Assembly (NCBI RefSeq): GCF_900110435.1
Contig: NZ_FODT01000007.1
Coordinates: 62,001-126,000 of the forward strand
Origin: Rhodopseudomonas pseudopalustris
GTDB lineage: Bacteria > Pseudomonadota > Alphaproteobacteria > Rhizobiales > Xanthobacteraceae
Length of the DNA: 64,000 bases
Reading direction: 5' to 3'
Positions 53,821-61,961 of this stretch are shown in pieces (position 1 is the first letter of the stretch; every line of letters begins with the position of its first letter). Under the pieces are notes generated by a model that saw only the letters and a list, made by a program, of their open reading frames with translations, was not told the origin of the DNA and ran no database searches. A program made the translations under genes and the position numbers.

Positions 53821-54183
53821 TCAGACCTCGATCGGCGCGCGATACACCAGCATGCTGGTGCCTTGGGTCTGGACGACGTTGTCGTAGCCGATCAGTCGAA
53901 CGTGGTGGTTCGGATTGGCGGCGCGGCAGGCCTCGATTTCGGTGAGGACACGGTCGACGTCGGTTTCGCCGAACATCGGCAGCTTCCACATGTACCAGTA
54001 GTAACCGGTGGCATGGCTCGGCTCGGTGTGCTCGATCGCCGCCGTCCAGCCCTGGTTGACGATGTAGTTGATCTGCTTGCGCAGCTGCTCGGCATCCATC
54101 GGCGGTAGATAGGAGAAGGTGCCGAGCTTGCGGCTGTTCGGATCGGAGATACGGGACTGATAGTCCTTTATCGGAGTGGTCAT
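53821..54183 (-). CDS. cbbS: RuBisCO small subunit (form I) CbbS
   Basis: A 120-residue small subunit. [20 protein letters not shown] opens the conserved part and [15 protein letters not shown] with [13 protein letters not shown] is the SSU signature. Sequence is closest in feel to the green-type form IA small subunits. The ATG at 54183 gives the standard start; a TTG five codons earlier is unlikely. It follows cbbL by 42 bases. Confidence 0.93.
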   Translation of the reverse strand: MTTPIKDYQSRISDPNSRKLGTFSYLPPMDAEQLRKQINYIVNQGWTAAIEHTEPSHATGYYWYMWKLPMFGETDVDRVLTEIEACRAANPNHHVRLIGYDNVVQTQGTSMLVYRAPIEV

Positions 54184-54225
54184 GATGATCGTTTCCAAAA
54201 TTGGCGTGATGCAAGATGCAGTGGT

Positions 54226-55645
54226 TTAGCGGTGCGGCGCGTCGAGCTTGTCGACCACGTCGAACTCGAACTTGATCTCGCGCCAGGTTTCCATCGCCAC
54301 CTTCAGTTCCGGGCTCGACTGCGCGGCGGCGGTGAGGATGTCCTTGCCCTCGCGCTCCACATCGCGGCCTTCGTTACGGGCGCGCACGCAGGCTTCGAGC
54401 GCGACGCGGTTCGCGGCCGCACCGGCAGCGTTGCCCCACGGATGGCCGAGCGTACCGCCACCGAACTGGAACACCGCGTCGTCGCCGAAGATCGCGAGCA
54501 GCGCCGGCATGTGCCAGACGTGAATGCCGCCCGATGCGACCGGCATCACCGGCGCCATGTGGCCCCACGGCTGATCGAAGAACAGGCCGCGGCTGCGGTC
54601 TTCCTTGACGTGGCGCTCGCGCATCAGGTCGACCCAGCCGAGCGTCGCGGCACGGTCGCCTTCCAGCTTGCCGACCACGGTGCCGGAGTGCAGATGGTCA
54701 CCGCCGAGCAGGCGCAGCAGCTTGGCGAGCACGCGGAAGTTGATGCCGTGGCGCGGGTTGCGGTCGATCACGCCGTGCATCGCGCGGTGGACGTGCAGCA
54801 ACATGCCGTTGGCGCGGCACCAGCGCGACAGGCTGGAATGCGCCGCCCAGCCGATGGTCAGATAGTCGCTCATGATGATCGGCGAGCCGATCTCCTTGGC
54901 GAACTCGGCGCGGCGATAGATTTCCTCCATGTTCGGCGCGGTGACGTTGAGGTAGTGGCCCTTGCGCTCGCCGGTCTCCTGCTCGGCCTTCTCGATCGCT
55001 TCCTGGCAGAACTCGAAGCGGTCGCGCCAACGCATGAACGGCTGCGAGTTGACGTTCTCGTCGTCCTTGGTGAAGTCGAGGCCGCCACGCAGACACTCGT
55101 ACACGGCGCGGCCGTAGTTCTTGGCAGAGAGGCCGAGCTTCGGCTTGATGGTGCAGCCGAGCATCGGGCGGCCATACTTGTCGAGCTTGTCGCGCTCGAC
55201 CTGAATGCCGTGCGGGGGGGCCGTCGCAGGTGGTGACGAACCACAGCGGGAAGCGCACGTCTTCCAGGCGCAGCGCACGCACCGCCTTGAAGCCGAACAC
55301 GTTGCCGACCAGCGAGGTGAAGACGTTGACGATCGAGCCTTCTTCGAACAGGCCCATCGGATAGGCGACGAAAGCATAGAACGCTTCGTCGTCGCCGGGC
55401 ACGTCTTCGATGGCGTAAGCGCGGCCCTTGTAATAATCGAGATCGGTCAGCAGGTCGGTCCACACCGTCGTCCAGGTCGCGGTGGACGACTCGGCGCACA
55501 CGGCGGCGGCGGCTTCCTCGCGCGGCACCCCGGCCTGCGGGATCACCTTGAACACCGCGAGAATGTCGCTGTCCTTCGGCGTGTAATGAGGGTCCCAATA
55601 GGTTTCGCGGTATTCCCGCACTCCCGCCTGATAACTCTTCAGCAT
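54226..55645 (-). pseudogene. cbbL: RuBisCO large subunit (form IA-like) CbbL, frameshifted
   Basis: Two overlapping frames give one nearly complete large subunit, about 472 residues after correction. The N-terminal frame reads [16 protein letters not shown] to TTCDGPP; the second continues [16 protein letters not shown] through [14 protein letters not shown], the carbamylated Lys in [16 protein letters not shown] and [12 protein letters not shown]. The break is a run of seven G at 55214-55220 (plus strand); six would restore the frame. All active-site motifs are otherwise intact, so this could be a sequencing error or a recent mutation. The sequence type is green form IA, consistent with the cbbQO genes following. 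Confidence 0.9.
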
Positions 55646-55748
55646 TGCATGTCCCCTTTGGTGCCGGCCGCTTGAACCGGGCCGTCATGGCGGGGAACCT
55701 AGGAACTTGAGTTCATAAACAGAAATTGATAGTTTCAATCGTAACGAT

Positions 55749-55761
55749 TTACTGGATGTTA
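55749..55761 (+). promoter_or_regulatory. Possible CbbR site in the cbbL-cbbR intergenic region
   Basis: TTA-CTGGATG-TTA fits the LysR-type core TNA-N7-TNA reported for CbbR and overlaps the cbbR start. The AT-rich 55700-55760 region between divergent cbbL and cbbR is the likely control region. One motif copy only; low specificity. Confidence 0.35.
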
Positions 55762-56720
55762 TGATGGCGCGAATGCATCTGACCTTGCAGCAGCTTCGAC
55801 TGTTCGAAGCAGTATCAAGGCACCGGCACTTCACCCGCGCGGCCGAAGAGTTGCATCTGACCCAGCCCGCAGTGTCGATTCAGCTTCGGCGCCTCGAGGA
55901 GAACGTCGGCGCCAAGCTGTTCGAGCATATCGGGAAACGCTTTTTCCTCACCCCCGCCGGGCATGAGATGCAGGCCGCCTGTAATGATATCCTTGGTCGG
56001 CTGCAAGTGCTCGAGCAATCGCTCGACTCACTCGACGACACGCTGAAAGGTCCGTTGCGGCTGTCTGTAGTCACCAGTACCAAGTACTTTCTACCGCATC
56101 TGCTGGGCTCGTTCATCGTCGATCATCCGGCGGTGTTGCCGCGGTTGATCGTCACGAACCGCGAGCGCGTGATCGAGCGCCTGGTCGAGAATCTGGACGA
56201 TTTCGTCATCATGGGGCAGGCGCCCGACGACCTCGCGGTCGAAGCCCACCCGTTCTACGAAAACCTGATCGTCGTTGCGGCCCATACCCAGCACCCGTTG
56301 TCTGCGGTGCGTTCTATTCCGCCGTTGCAGATCGCCCGCGAACGTTGGCTTGTGCGCGAGGCCGGGTCCGGAACCCGTTCGGCGTTCGACCGCTATCTGA
56401 TCGAAAATGATCTGGCGATCACGCCTTACATGGAGCTCGGCAGCACCGAGGCGATCAAGCAGGGTGTGATGGCCGGGCTCGGCGTGTCGGTGCTGCCGAT
56501 CTCGAGCATGCAACTCGAACTGACCAACGGCTGCCTCGCGGTGCTCGACGTGCAGGGCTTTCCGCTGTGCCGGCGCTGGAACGCGGTGTGGTTGAAGGGC
56601 AAGACCCTGTCGCCCGTGGCGCGTGCATTCGTCGACTTCCTCCTTGCCGGCGCTTCGTCCGACCGAACGTCTCCGCTCGCCGGCGGCCGCCTCAGCGCAT
56701 CGAACGCGCCAGGGAACTGA
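55761..56720 (+). CDS. cbbR: LysR-family Calvin-cycle regulator CbbR
   Basis: A 319-residue LysR-type activator. The N-terminal HTH reads LTLQQLRLFEAVSRHRHFTR and LTQPAVSIQLRRLEENVGAKLFE; the substrate domain has KQGVMAGLGVSVLPISSM. Divergent from cbbL, which is the normal CbbR location. CbbR senses Calvin-cycle metabolites and activates cbb transcription. The start is one of two consecutive ATGs; the MHLT at codon 5 is also possible. Confidence 0.9.
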   Translation: MMARMHLTLQQLRLFEAVSRHRHFTRAAEELHLTQPAVSIQLRRLEENVGAKLFEHIGKRFFLTPAGHEMQAACNDILGRLQVLEQSLDSLDDTLKGPLRLSVVTSTKYFLPHLLGSFIVDHPAVLPRLIVTNRERVIERLVENLDDFVIMGQAPDDLAVEAHPFYENLIVVAAHTQHPLSAVRSIPPLQIARERWLVREAGSGTRSAFDRYLIENDLAITPYMELGSTEAIKQGVMAGLGVSVLPISSMQLELTNGCLAVLDVQGFPLCRRWNAVWLKGKTLSPVARAFVDFLLAGASSDRTSPLAGGRLSASNAPGN

Positions 56721-56798
56721 TGACGAAGAGAGGCTCGCCACCGCCAAGGTGATCCGCTGCGCTCGTCGTTGTCGAACCGCAATTATATCATGCGGGGT

Positions 56799-56812
56799 TT
56801 GATCGGAATCAA
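56799..56812 (+). promoter_or_regulatory. FNR/FixK-type binding site upstream of cstA
   Basis: TTGATCGGAATCAA is a perfect TTGAT-N4-ATCAA box, 79 bases before the cstA ATG. At -41.5 it predicts a transcript start near 56847. Confidence 0.7.
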
Positions 56813-56890
56813 CGCGGGATCTTTCGGTGGAGAATTCATGCTCAACCGACCGTCAGAAGTTCTGTCTGGCTGAGATCGAGAAGGAAAGAC

Positions 56891-58981
56891 ATGAGTTCGC
56901 TCGCCACCAAGGGAAGTTCGCTTCAGTCAAAGTTGCTCTGGGCCGCAGTGATCGCGCTTGGTGTGTTTTCGTTCGGAATTGTCGCGCTCAGCAGAGGCGA
57001 GAGCATCAACGCGGCATGGCTCGTCATCGCAGCGGTGTGCGTCTATTTCATCGCCTACCGTTTTTATGCGCTGTTCATTGCCACCAAAGTACTTGGCGTC
57101 GATCCTGCGCGGCAGACTCCTGCCTACCGCCACAATGACGGCCTCGACTACGTCCCGACCAACCGCTACGTGCTATTCGGTCATCACTTCGCGGCCATTG
57201 CAGGCGCCGGTCCCTTGGTCGGCCCTGTGCTTGCTGCCCAGATGGGCTACCTGCCTGGCACGCTATGGATACTCGCTGGCGTCGTCTTCGCCGGTGCGGT
57301 GCAGGATTTCATCGTGCTGTTTCTCTCGACGCGGCGCGACGGCCGCTCGCTCGGCGATATCGTGCGCGCCGAAATGGGCCCAGTGGCGGGGAGCATCGCG
57401 CTTGTCGGCGTATTGCTGATTATGGTGATCCTGCTCGCCGTGCTGGCGTTGGTGGTCGTCAAAGCACTGGTCGGCAGTCCGTGGGGCACCTTCACGGTGT
57501 TCTGCACCATTCCGATCGCCATGCTGATGGGCGTCTATGCCCGCTTCATCCGGGTCGGTCGCATCGCGGAAATGTCGGTGATCGGCGTAGTCCTGCTGCT
57601 GGCGTCGCTGATCTACGGCCGGACCGTGGCGGACAATCCGGCGCTGGCGGCCTGGTTTGATCTCAGCGGCGAAACGCTCGCGCTGATGATCATCGGCTAC
57701 GGCTTCGTGGCCTCGGTGTTGCCGGTGTGGCTGCTGCTGGCGCCGCGGGACTATCTGTCGACCTTCCTCAAGGTCGGCACCATGGCGCTGCTCGCGGTCG
57801 GCATCATCATCGTCCAGCCGGAATTGAAGATGCCGGCGCTCACCAAGTTCATCGACGGCACCGGCCCGGTTTGGTCGGGCGGCCTGTTCCCGTTCCTGTT
57901 CATCACCATCGCCTGCGGCGCGGTCTCAGGCTTTCATTCGCTGATCGCCTCCGGCACCACCCCGAAGATGGTGGAAAATGAGAGCCAGCTCCGGTTCATC
58001 GGCTATGGCGGAATGCTGACGGAATCCTTCGTCGCCATCATGGCGATGATCGGTGCCACCGTGCTCGAACCCGGAATTTATTTCGCGATCAACAGCCCGA
58101 GCGGTGTGATCGGCACCACCGCCGTGCAGGCCGCGCAGGTGATCTCGAGCTGGGGCTTCACCCTCACCCCCGACATGATCAACCAGCTCGCCCAGGACGT
58201 CGGTGAGAAGACGCTGCTATCGCGCACCGGCGGCGCCCCGACACTCGCGGTCGGCATGGCGCACATCCTGTCGGGCATGTTCGGTGGCCGCGCCTTGATG
58301 GGGCTGTGGTATCACTTCGCCATTCTGTTCGAAGCGCTGTTCATCCTGACCACGGTCGATGCCGGCACCCGCGTCGCCCGGTTCATGATCCAGGATATGA
58401 TCGGCAGCGTCGTGCCGTCGTTCCGCAAGACCGAGTCGTGGACCAACAATCTGATCGGATCGGCATTGGCGGTCGGCGCCTGGGGGTACTTCCTCTACCA
58501 AGGCGTGATCGACCCGATGGGTGGCATCAATACGCTCTGGCCGCTGTTCGGCATCTCCAATCAGATGCTGGCGGCGATCGCGTTGATCTTGTGCACGGTC
58601 GTCCTGTTCAAGATGAAGCGCCAGCGCTACGCCTGGGTCACGATCGTGCCGACCTTGTGGTTGCTGATCTGCACGCTGACGGCGGGGTTCCAGAAAATCT
58701 TCAGCGCCGAGCCGAAGATCGGCTTCGTTGCCCATGCGTGGAAGTTCAGCGACGCTGCCGCGGCCGGCAAGATCCTGGCGCCGGCGAAGACCATGGCGGA
58801 GATGAACCGCATCATCGTCAACGATTATGTCGACGCGACACTGTGCGCGATGTTCGTCGCCGTGGTGTTGTCGATGATCGTTTATGGCGCCATCGCTATC
58901 CGCCGGGCCTTGAGCGATCCGAGGATCACCGCCAACGAGGTTGGCATGCCTGCGAACATCCGAGGAGCCGACCTTGCGTGA
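56891..58981 (+). CDS. cstA: Carbon starvation protein CstA (pyruvate/peptide transporter family)
   Basis: A 696-residue, very hydrophobic inner-membrane protein with many helices, close to the length of E. coli CstA (701). Family blocks are visible: [27 protein letters not shown]-like positions replaced by [16 protein letters not shown], and YFAINSPSG. CstA homologues import peptides or pyruvate under carbon limitation. Its last base shares the start region of the small YbdD/YjiX-type gene (58974). A perfect FNR-type box precedes it. Confidence 0.88.
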   Translation: MSSLATKGSSLQSKLLWAAVIALGVFSFGIVALSRGESINAAWLVIAAVCVYFIAYRFYALFIATKVLGVDPARQTPAYRHNDGLDYVPTNRYVLFGHHFAAIAGAGPLVGPVLAAQMGYLPGTLWILAGVVFAGAVQDFIVLFLSTRRDGRSLGDIVRAEMGPVAGSIALVGVLLIMVILLAVLALVVVKALVGSPWGTFTVFCTIPIAMLMGVYARFIRVGRIAEMSVIGVVLLLASLIYGRTVADNPALAAWFDLSGETLALMIIGYGFVASVLPVWLLLAPRDYLSTFLKVGTMALLAVGIIIVQPELKMPALTKFIDGTGPVWSGGLFPFLFITIACGAVSGFHSLIASGTTPKMVENESQLRFIGYGGMLTESFVAIMAMIGATVLEPGIYFAINSPSGVIGTTAVQAAQVISSWGFTLTPDMINQLAQDVGEKTLLSRTGGAPTLAVGMAHILSGMFGGRALMGLWYHFAILFEALFILTTVDAGTRVARFMIQDMIGSVVPSFRKTESWTNNLIGSALAVGAWGYFLYQGVIDPMGGINTLWPLFGISNQMLAAIALILCTVVLFKMKRQRYAWVTIVPTLWLLICTLTAGFQKIFSAEPKIGFVAHAWKFSDAAAAGKILAPAKTMAEMNRIIVNDYVDATLCAMFVAVVLSMIVYGAIAIRRALSDPRITANEVGMPANIRGADLA

Positions 58982-59174
58982 CCTCATGGCGCTGAAAGAA
59001 TGGTCGGTACGCGCCGCGCGTCTGATGGTCGGCATTCCCGACTATCAGACTTACGTGGAGCACCGCCAGGAGCAGCATCCGGACAAGCCGATCATGAGCT
59101 ACGGCGAATTTTTCGTCGAACGCCAGAATGCGCGCTTCGCCGTCGGCAAAGGCCGCTTCCGCGGCTGTTGCTGA
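58974..59174 (+). CDS. YbdD/YjiX-family small protein, CstA partner
   Basis: A 66-residue protein of the YbdD/YjiX (DUF466) family: [25 protein letters not shown], then [15 protein letters not shown]. In enterics such proteins are encoded directly after cstA-type transporters and are required for their function. The chosen start is a TTG at 58974, with GAGGAG six bases upstream and overlapping the cstA stop; an ATG at 58986 is an alternative. Confidence 0.82.
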   Translation: MRDLMALKEWSVRAARLMVGIPDYQTYVEHRQEQHPDKPIMSYGEFFVERQNARFAVGKGRFRGCC

Positions 59175-59192
59175 GCGGGGACGGCGAGGGCG

Positions 59193-59222
59193 CCGGCGGG
59201 CGAGGATCGAAGCGCCCGCCGG
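59193..59222. terminator. GC-rich hairpin after the YbdD/YjiX-type gene
   Basis: Perfect inverted repeat CCGGCGGGCG / CGCCCGCCGG with a 10-base loop, 18 bases past the stop. No U-tract follows. It could end the cstA transcript or the tetR one. Confidence 0.4.
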
Positions 59223-59237
59223 AGGCGATATCGTTCG

Positions 59238-59942
59238 TCACGATCGGCGAGGTCGAGGTGCGCTGGCATTGCCTGGAGACCGGCTGGTGTCGCGTTTGCG
59301 CTTGTGAGCGGCTGTCGGCGACAGAGCGGGTGTCGTCGGGCCATAGGCCGCTAGAAAAACATCGATGGCGCGTTCGATGGCCTGATCGATTTCGGTCGCG
59401 TTTTTATTCTCCTTGAGATCGAGCGTCGACGACCAAAAGGTCTCCGCCTCGAGCAGAAATCGCAGGTGGTGCGCCCCAACGGTCGGGTCCGGCACGTTGA
59501 GGCGGCCGACCTTGGTGGCTGCCGCCAGATAGGCCGCGAATGCCTCGACGCCTTTCCGCGGCCCGGCGTCATAGAAAACCTGGCCGAGGTTTCCGACCGA
59601 TCGTTGCGCCACCGCAAGACGTAAAGCAGTCACGGAACTGGGCGAAGTCACCAGCCTGATCAACTGCCTTCCGACATCGAAAATCACCTGGCGAGGGTCT
59701 TCGTCGGCCCGTTCCGCCATTCTGTGCAACGCGGGCATGATCTGTTTGGCGACGACCCGCAGGCTGACGTGGACGAACAACTCTTCCTTCGATGGGAAGT
59801 ACCCATAGAGAGTTGCCTTCGACCCCCCCAGCCGCTTGGCGATTTCGGACATGGAGGCGCCGTCGAGCCCACGTTCGCGGAACACTTCGGCCGCCGTCTC
59901 CAGGATTGCTTCCCGCTTTGCCTCTGTCCGTACCCTTACCAT
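59238..59942 (-). CDS. TetR-family regulator of the cytochrome b561-RND region
   Basis: A 234-residue TetR-type repressor with the N-terminal HTH LDGASMSEIAKRLGGSKATLYGYFPSKEELF. The C-terminal 25 residues are basic and low-complexity (KRKRDTSRS...RPRRS). The ATG at 59942 is chosen because it starts at the TetR domain; a 32-codon extension is Arg/His-rich. It is divergent from cytochrome b561 and the RND genes; two dyads lie between. Ligand unknown. Confidence 0.82.
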   Translation of the reverse strand: MVRVRTEAKREAILETAAEVFRERGLDGASMSEIAKRLGGSKATLYGYFPSKEELFVHVSLRVVAKQIMPALHRMAERADEDPRQVIFDVGRQLIRLVTSPSSVTALRLAVAQRSVGNLGQVFYDAGPRKGVEAFAAYLAAATKVGRLNVPDPTVGAHHLRFLLEAETFWSSTLDLKENKNATEIDQAIERAIDVFLAAYGPTTPALSPTAAHKRKRDTSRSPGNASAPRPRRS

Positions 59943-60081
59943 GACCGCTCCATGGGCGTGTTGCCTGGGCCCATGTCTGGCGCGCCGAAATCCGCGGAAT
60001 GGACAGCCGTTGATGCGATGCCGCCGGCCAGCCGTCAAACGCCGTCCACGGCCGACAAAGGGAGGCTCGTCGATGCAGCGT

Positions 60082-60108
60082 CAATACTGAACCGCTTGTA
60101 CAGTATTG
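60082..60108. promoter_or_regulatory. Dyad between tetR and cytochrome b561 gene
   Basis: CAATACTG and CAGTATTG form a perfect inverted repeat with an 11-base spacer. The half-site resembles the ends of the palindrome at 60143-60162, so both may be bound by the adjacent TetR-type protein. Confidence 0.5.
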
Positions 60109-60142
60109 TTTGACAGCTCCGGCGCGTCAAGCTAAAACATCT

Positions 60143-60162
60143 AATACCGTACGTACGGTATT
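60143..60162. promoter_or_regulatory. 20-base perfect palindrome, candidate TetR operator
   Basis: AATACCGTACGTACGGTATT is a perfect 20-base palindrome located 24 bases before the b561 ATG, in the position of a repressor site over the promoter or ribosome-binding region. Typical of TetR operators. Confidence 0.65.
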
Positions 60163-60185
60163 GTTTGTATCTTTTGGAGACGGCA

Positions 60186-60737
60186 ATGGAGACCACGGCG
60201 AACCCGCAGGAGCGCTACACGCGCATGGCCATTCTTCTGCATTGGGGGATGACGGCGATCATCTTCGGCTTGATCGGCGTTGGTTTCTACATGAGCAACT
60301 TGCCGCCTTCGCCGCAAAAATATGCGCTCTATGATCTGCACAAGTCGTTCGGCGTACTGGTGGTGTTGCTGCTCGCAGTGCGACTGGTGTGGCGTGCTGC
60401 GCACACCCCGCCAGAGCTTCCGGCGGCCTATTCGCCATTGCTGCGGAACGCCAGTCACCTCGGACACCTGCTGCTCTATGTCCTGATGTTCGCCGTTCCG
60501 GTCTCCGGTTGGGTGATGAGCGCAGCCGGTGGCCGTCCGGCCTCGCTGTTCGGATTGTCGATTCCTCCGCCGGTCGAAAAGAGCGAGCATCTCGCCGGCC
60601 TTTGGGGCGACATCCACTTCACGCTCGCTGCAGCCTTAGTGCTGCTCATCATCGGCCACACGCTGTTCGCGCTGAAGCATCACTTCATCGACAAGGATGG
60701 GCTGTTGAGGCGGATGTGGGGTGGCCTGCTCCCGTAA
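60186..60737 (+). CDS. Cytochrome b561 family di-heme membrane protein
   Basis: A 183-residue cytochrome b561 (YodB/CybB-like) with four membrane helices. Candidate heme-ligating His are in ILLHWGMTA, YDLHKSFGV, NASHLGHLLLYV and HFTLAAALVLLIIGHTLFALKHHF. It would pass electrons between quinone and an acceptor. The ATG at 60186 follows TTGGAGACGGCA; an upstream ATG seven codons earlier has no RBS. It sits between a TetR gene and an RND efflux operon, a combination without an obvious functional link. Confidence 0.82.
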   Translation: METTANPQERYTRMAILLHWGMTAIIFGLIGVGFYMSNLPPSPQKYALYDLHKSFGVLVVLLLAVRLVWRAAHTPPELPAAYSPLLRNASHLGHLLLYVLMFAVPVSGWVMSAAGGRPASLFGLSIPPPVEKSEHLAGLWGDIHFTLAAALVLLIIGHTLFALKHHFIDKDGLLRRMWGGLLP

Positions 60738-60833
60738 AGACCGCGTGAGGCGGGCTGTCCGATGCGGCGGGACGGTTCGCTCTGCGGCGCGATGATGCCG
60801 ATCGACCAAAACTCTCCATCAAGGCCAAGGGCG

Positions 60834-61946
60834 ATGAACAAGGCTCTCCTCTTCGGAAATACGCTCATCATCGTTATGGCGCTTGGGCTTGCGCTTGCGG
60901 CCTGCGACCCCGCCAGCCCTAAAGCCGAGCGCAAGGACGCGCCAACCCGCATGACGGATCGCCCGGTGCTGGTCACAGCAGTCCGCTTCGAGGACGATAC
61001 CAGAACGCGCAATTTCGCCGCGACGGTCCGCCCCAGCATCGAAAGCGACCTCGGCTTTCGCGTCGCCGGCAAAGTCGCACGGCGGATGGTCCGAAATGGC
61101 GACCTGGTACGCAAGGGGCAAGCCCTGCTGGTTCTCGATACCAACGACCTCGAGCTGCAACGCGAGCAGGCCCAAGCCGAGGTGAGGGCCGCGACCACCA
61201 GTCTGGCGCAGGCCGAAGCGGACGAAAAGCGCGTCACCGAGCTGCAAAGTAAAGGCTGGGCGGCCGCGGCTACCCTCGAAAAGGGCCGTGCTGCAGCCGA
61301 GGAGGCCCGAAGCCGGCTGACCCGAGCGCAGCGCTCGGTGGACCTTGCCGCTCACGCGCTCGACTACGCAACCCTCGAAGCCGACGCCGACGGCGTCATC
61401 ACCGCGACGCCGGTCGAGCCGGGCCAAGTGGTCGCGCCCGGCCAGGTCGCTGTTCGCCTTGCGCGACTGACCGAGATGGAAGCGCTGGTGGCACTGCCGG
61501 AAACTTTCGTCGAGCAGGCAAAAAGCGCGATCCCCAGCCTTTCGCTCTGGTCGCTGCCGGATCGAACCTACCGGGTGCGATTGCGCGAACTGGCGCTCGC
61601 GGCCGACCCGGCGACCCGCACCTATGCTGCCCGCTACAGTATCCTGGATGTCGACCAGGCCGTGCGGCTCGGTATGAGCGCGACGTTGACACTGAGCGAG
61701 TCGATCGGAGTGCGTGCGGCGCGATTGCCGCTCACTGCGCTGTTCAATCACGGCCAGGGTCCGTCGGTCTGGGTTGTCGATCAGGACGGCAAGTTGACGC
61801 CGCGCCGGGTGACGACCGCCCGCTATGACGACCGCAGCGTGCTGATCACGGCGGGGGTTTCCGAAGGCGAGACGGTGGTGCAGCTCGGGGTCGAAAAGCT
61901 CGACCCTGGTCTGACTGTCCGTCCGATCTCCGCGCTTGCCTTTTGA
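60834..61946 (+). CDS. RND efflux membrane-fusion (HlyD-type) lipoprotein
   Basis: A 370-residue periplasmic adaptor of an RND efflux system. The N terminus has a lipoprotein signal with the lipobox LAAC at about residues 19-22. The biotinyl-lipoyl halves FRVAGKVARRMVRNGDLVRKGQ and ADGVITATPVEPGQVVAPGQ flank a coiled-coil (RAATTSLAQAEADEKRVTELQ). It is 15 bases before the RND pump gene. Substrate unknown. Confidence 0.87.
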   Translation: MNKALLFGNTLIIVMALGLALAACDPASPKAERKDAPTRMTDRPVLVTAVRFEDDTRTRNFAATVRPSIESDLGFRVAGKVARRMVRNGDLVRKGQALLVLDTNDLELQREQAQAEVRAATTSLAQAEADEKRVTELQSKGWAAAATLEKGRAAAEEARSRLTRAQRSVDLAAHALDYATLEADADGVITATPVEPGQVVAPGQVAVRLARLTEMEALVALPETFVEQAKSAIPSLSLWSLPDRTYRVRLRELALAADPATRTYAARYSILDVDQAVRLGMSATLTLSESIGVRAARLPLTALFNHGQGPSVWVVDQDGKLTPRRVTTARYDDRSVLITAGVSEGETVVQLGVEKLDPGLTVRPISALAF

Positions 61947-61961
61947 TCCGCGGAGGCCGTG

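Noticed and set aside
54226-55645. Unusual active-site loop in the RuBisCO large subunit ([15 protein letters not shown] region)
   Set aside because: It differs from plant-type sequences, but similar variation is known among proteobacterial form I enzymes and I could not compare it properly.
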